Assembly (NCBI RefSeq): GCF_003176895.1
Contig: NZ_QGTD01000018.1
Location: 73,192-137,191, forward strand
Direction of reading: 5' to 3'
Length of the DNA stretch: 64,000 nucleotides
DNA from: Gracilibacillus dipsosauri
GTDB taxonomy: Bacteria; Bacillota; Bacilli; Bacillales; Amphibacillaceae
Below the pieces are notes generated by a model. That model searched no databases, was not told the DNA's origin, and saw only the letters and a list, made by a program, of their open reading frames with translations. Below, piece by piece: positions 61,294-64,000 of this stretch. The stretch's first letter is position 1, and every line of letters starts with the position of its first letter. The position numbers and the translations under genes were made by a program.

Positions 61294-63075
61294 GTGAATA
61301 ATATTTACGAATGGAAACCAAAAATCGGGATTAGGCCGATACTCGATGGGAGAAGAAGAGGGATTAGGGAATCGTTAGAAGCAAAAACAATGAAGATGGC
61401 TCATTCGCTAGTCGACTTTTTAAAAGAGCATATTCACTATCCAGACGGAGAGACTGTAGAGTGTGTGATAGCAGATACGACAATAGGTGGTGTGGCAGAG
61501 GCGAATAAGTGTGAGGAAAAGTTTAAGAAAAATAACGTAACTTTAACGATCAGTGTAACACCATCTTGGGCTTATGGGTCTGAAACGATTGATATGGATC
61601 CGACACGGCCAAAAGCGATTTGGGGATTTAATGGTACTGAAAGACCAGGCAGTGTTTATTTAGCTGCAGCTTTAGCAGCACATAATCAACTCGGAATACC
61701 AGCATTTGGTATATATGGGGAAGAAGTACAAGATGTTGATGATCATTCGATCCCTGTAGATGTACAAAAGAAGTTATTGCTTTTTGCAAGGGCTGGATTG
61801 GCAGTAGGTATGATGAAAGATAAGTCCTATCTTGCAATGGGAACAGTATCAATGGGAATATTAGGATCTCATGTCCAAACAGATTTTTTTCAAAAATATT
61901 TAGGGATGAGAAATGAATTTATTGATATGACTGAATTCATAAGAAGAATTGAACAAGGAATTTATGATAAGAATGAATTTGAAAAAGCGAGAAAATGGGT
62001 TGCAGAGAATTGCGCCCAAGGTGAAGATAAAAATAACCCTAAAAATCAAAGATCAGAAGAACAAAAACAGAGTGACTGGAATTTTGTTATTAAGATGACT
62101 TTGATTGCTAGAGATTTAATGAGGGGAAATCCTCTATTAAAGGAAATGGGATATGAGGAAGAAGCGGAAGGACATCATGCACTGATTGCTGGATTTCAGG
62201 GACAAAGACAATGGACGGATCATTTCCCAAATGGCGATTTCATGGAGGCTATCTTAAATTCTTCTTTCGATTGGAATGGATTAAGGCCACCGATAGTGTT
62301 TGCAACAGAGAATGATAATTTAAATGCTGTCTCGATGATGTTTGGTCATTTGTTAACCAACACTCCTCAGTTATTTGCAGATGTTAGAAGTTATTGGAGC
62401 CCAGAAGCTGTTCAGCGTGTTTGTGATGGATATCAATTGCAGGGTTTAGCAAAAAAAGGAATTATCCATCTGAAAAATTCCGGATCTGCTGCGATCGATT
62501 TTGCAGGTGAAATGTACAGTGGAAAAGATCCAGCTATTAAATCTTATTGGGAAATAACAGAGAAGGAAATATCTAATACACTTGCTGATATTACATGGTA
62601 TCCTGCCAATACAGAATATTTCCGTGGAGGAGGGTTTTCTTCACAATTTTATACAGATGTTGAAATGCCTGTCACCATGTTTCGGGTAAACCTAGTGGAT
62701 GGATTAGGACCTGTATTACAAATTGCAGAAGGATACACCGTCTGCTTGCCGAATGAAATTAGTAAAACATTAGATGATAGGACAGACCCTACATGGCCAA
62801 CAACATGGTTTGTTCCAAACTTAACTGGAAAAGGTGTTTTTAAAGATGTGTACAATGTGATGAATCATTGGGGATCCAATCATGCATCAATTAGTTATGG
62901 ACATATAGGGGCGGACTTAATTACACTCGCGTCTATGTTAAGAATACCCGTAAATATGCACAATGTTAGTAGTGATAACATATTCCGCCCATCTGCATGG
63001 AATGCCTTTGGCACAGCAAATTTAGAATTTGCAGACTATCAGGCATGTAGTAACTTTGGACCATTATATGGATAA
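61294..63075 (+). CDS. fucI: L-fucose isomerase
   Basis: The 593-residue protein is full length for FucI. The metal ligands are at the positions expected from the characterised enzyme: E339 (FATENDNL), D363 (FADVRSYW) and H530 ([11 protein letters not shown]). FucI interconverts L-fucose and L-fuculose and also D-arabinose and D-ribulose, with Mn2+ in a hexamer. GTG 61294 follows GAGAGGAG. It is the last gene of the LacI-controlled TRAP operon; fuculokinase and fuculose aldolase are not present, so the nearby PfkB kinase may handle the product, or D-arabinose is the true substrate. Confidence 0.95.
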   Translation: MNNIYEWKPKIGIRPILDGRRRGIRESLEAKTMKMAHSLVDFLKEHIHYPDGETVECVIADTTIGGVAEANKCEEKFKKNNVTLTISVTPSWAYGSETIDMDPTRPKAIWGFNGTERPGSVYLAAALAAHNQLGIPAFGIYGEEVQDVDDHSIPVDVQKKLLLFARAGLAVGMMKDKSYLAMGTVSMGILGSHVQTDFFQKYLGMRNEFIDMTEFIRRIEQGIYDKNEFEKARKWVAENCAQGEDKNNPKNQRSEEQKQSDWNFVIKMTLIARDLMRGNPLLKEMGYEEEAEGHHALIAGFQGQRQWTDHFPNGDFMEAILNSSFDWNGLRPPIVFATENDNLNAVSMMFGHLLTNTPQLFADVRSYWSPEAVQRVCDGYQLQGLAKKGIIHLKNSGSAAIDFAGEMYSGKDPAIKSYWEITEKEISNTLADITWYPANTEYFRGGGFSSQFYTDVEMPVTMFRVNLVDGLGPVLQIAEGYTVCLPNEISKTLDDRTDPTWPTTWFVPNLTGKGVFKDVYNVMNHWGSNHASISYGHIGADLITLASMLRIPVNMHNVSSDNIFRPSAWNAFGTANLEFADYQACSNFGPLYG

Positions 63076-63115
63076 AAAATAAGGGACATCTATAATATAT
63101 ATAACATTAACGTCT

Positions 63116-63151
63116 CAGCTAGGGATAGGTGGGGCGTTAATCATGTATATG
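63116..63151 (+). terminator. Hairpin after fucI
   Basis: ATTAACGTCTC pairs with GGGGCGTTAAT (11 pairs, two G-U) with a 14-base loop, 41 bp past fucI. No clear T-run, so a weak terminator. Confidence 0.5.
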
Positions 63152-63498
63152 TTTTGCTCGAAAATGGTTCTAAATTCTATAGATTTGAACATGAAAGGAG
63201 AAACTGTATCATCAGTCCAATAATCATATATTTGAAATTAAGATGCAACTCTATAATGTCGTTAAAACGATAATGTATGAATCGTTAGAAATAGGGGAGT
63301 TTCGAAAGGTGTTTTAGTTTATAAAAGGGATTTATGATATTTCTTTACTCCATTATAAAATAGTGATGAAACTTATAATGTCTTGGGATATTTCGGATTA
63401 TTATGTATATATAAGTAAACTCCCTGTTTATGTTAATAGCTTCTATTAGTCCTGTTTCTATTTAGAAGATGCGTTATTTTTCCGTATGGAGGGGTCAG
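63152..63498. other. Gene-free stretch before the Spo0E-like gene
   Basis: AT-rich, no gene seen. It should carry the promoter of the Spo0E-like gene; no confident -35/-10 pair was identified. Confidence 0.4.
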
Positions 63499-63699
63499 AT
63501 GAATAAATGTGATGTATCTCTACTTTTGCACAGTATGGAATTAAAAAGAAAGGAAATGTACGATATTGCTAGTGTAGAAGGGATAGATTCTCCTAATGTT
63601 ATCAAAGCTTCCAAAGAATTAGATCGTTTAATTAGTGATTTTCAATATAAGGGGTATCCTACTTTGGATTGCCAAAAGTATATTCAAAAGCTTCGATGA
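63499..63699 (+). CDS. Spo0E-family aspartyl-phosphate phosphatase
   Basis: The 66-residue protein has the two-helix Spo0E layout: LLLHSMELKRKEMYDIASVEG, then the motif SKELD at 38-42 in IKASKELDRLISDFQYKG. GGAGGGG seven bases ahead supports ATG 63499; the frame extends to 63469 without a ribosome site. It is more canonical (SKELD) than the copy at 20592 (SELLD). Spo0E proteins remove phosphate from Spo0A~P. It is 170 bp before a tiny peptide gene on the same strand. Confidence 0.87.
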   Translation: MNKCDVSLLLHSMELKRKEMYDIASVEGIDSPNVIKASKELDRLISDFQYKGYPTLDCQKYIQKLR

Positions 63700-63867
63700 T
63701 TCTCTAAGGTTGTATCATTAAGCATGCTTAAATCTTATACCCACATGTCTTTATGGCAAGTAGGTTTTTACTTAAATCTATACTAAGATAATTTTAAATT
63801 ATTGAGTAATCTTATATCGGCTTCTCAATGTACATTGTACAATTTCCTTAAGAAAGGAGGGTTTAAA

Positions 63868-63951
63868 ATGGAAAATCTACCTAATTTACCTATTGATTCA
63901 TCTTTGTTGGAATTATTGCTTCAATTACTTGGTTCTATACTTCCTTTATAA
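63868..63951 (+). CDS. Candidate 27-residue leucine-rich peptide
   Basis: AAAGGAGGG lies seven to eight bases before ATG 63868, as strong a ribosome site as any in the window, and the frame ends at TAA after 27 codons. The peptide has a polar start (MENLPNLPIDSS) followed by a leucine-rich run (LLELLLQLLGSILPL) that could be an amphipathic or membrane helix. It carries a net negative charge. TGTACATTGTACA just upstream may be a regulatory site. No family recognised; a chance ORF with a chance ribosome site cannot be excluded. Confidence 0.5.
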   Translation: MENLPNLPIDSSLLELLLQLLGSILPL

Positions 63952-64000
63952 TTAGAATTTCCATCTATAATGTCTTGGTCACTAACCCATCCAAAATCAG

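Overview
The window is low-GC DNA with strong Shine-Dalgarno sites (AAGGAGG-type), frequent TTG/GTG starts, intrinsic terminators, catabolite-responsive (cre) sites and Spo0E-family sporulation genes. This points to a spore-forming member of the Bacillaceae; the genus cannot be fixed from the sequence alone. No rRNA or tRNA gene was seen.

Layout. (1) 1-15310: the 3' part of a surface polysaccharide locus. It holds the C-terminal half of CapF, a CapG-type epimerase, an acetyltransferase, two glycosyltransferases, a Wzy polymerase, a pyruvyltransferase and a Wzx flippase. It runs directly into sulfate activation (cysD, a cysN-cysC fusion), an SLC13 permease, cysQ and ugd, and ends at a strong hairpin. 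(2) 15391-21690: small accessory genes. These are an amidohydrolase, a broken acetyltransferase, an aldo-keto reductase with a divergent MmyB-like regulator, tandem 51-bp repeats, a tiny membrane protein, an Xre repressor and a Spo0E-like gene whose promoter spacer carries a candidate operator. (3) 21780-28209: an AraC-regulated ABC transporter for an oligosaccharide, with YesL and DUF2264 proteins and a cre site. (4) 28559-31197: a guanine-type riboswitch controlling a purine permease and a phosphoribosyltransferase, a decayed Spo0E copy and a small membrane protein. (5) 31501-40398: an acid-sugar operon (DUF1537 kinase, GntR, dehydrogenase, TRAP transporter, class II aldolase), then a chemoreceptor with a sigma-D-like promoter. 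The same palindromic core, TTAGATCTAA, lies in both control regions. (6) 40565-47616: a sialic acid locus (nanE, RpiR regulator, sodium symporter, nanA, two tandem GntR regulators, ROK kinase) with a gutted PTS gene in front. (7) 47675-49163: repeats, a resolvase remnant and two small enzymes. (8) 49168-53817: a fructose/tagatose PTS operon (kinase, EIIBC, EIIA, bisphosphate aldolase) with an RpiR regulator. (9) 54232-63075: a LacI-controlled TRAP operon with a DHDPS-family aldolase, a hydroxyacid dehydrogenase, a PfkB kinase and L-fucose isomerase. (10) 63499-63951: a second intact Spo0E-like gene and a 27-residue peptide gene.

Taken together the genes describe a bacterium that makes a decorated, possibly sulfated surface polysaccharide. 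It scavenges acid sugars, sialic acid, fructose and oligosaccharides through self-contained operons, each with its own regulator. The best candidates for new biology are the sulfate-activation module inside the capsule locus, the operator shared by the acid-sugar operon and the chemoreceptor, the dispersed 51-bp hairpin repeats, the Xre-controlled Spo0E promoter and the leucine-rich micro-ORF at the end.
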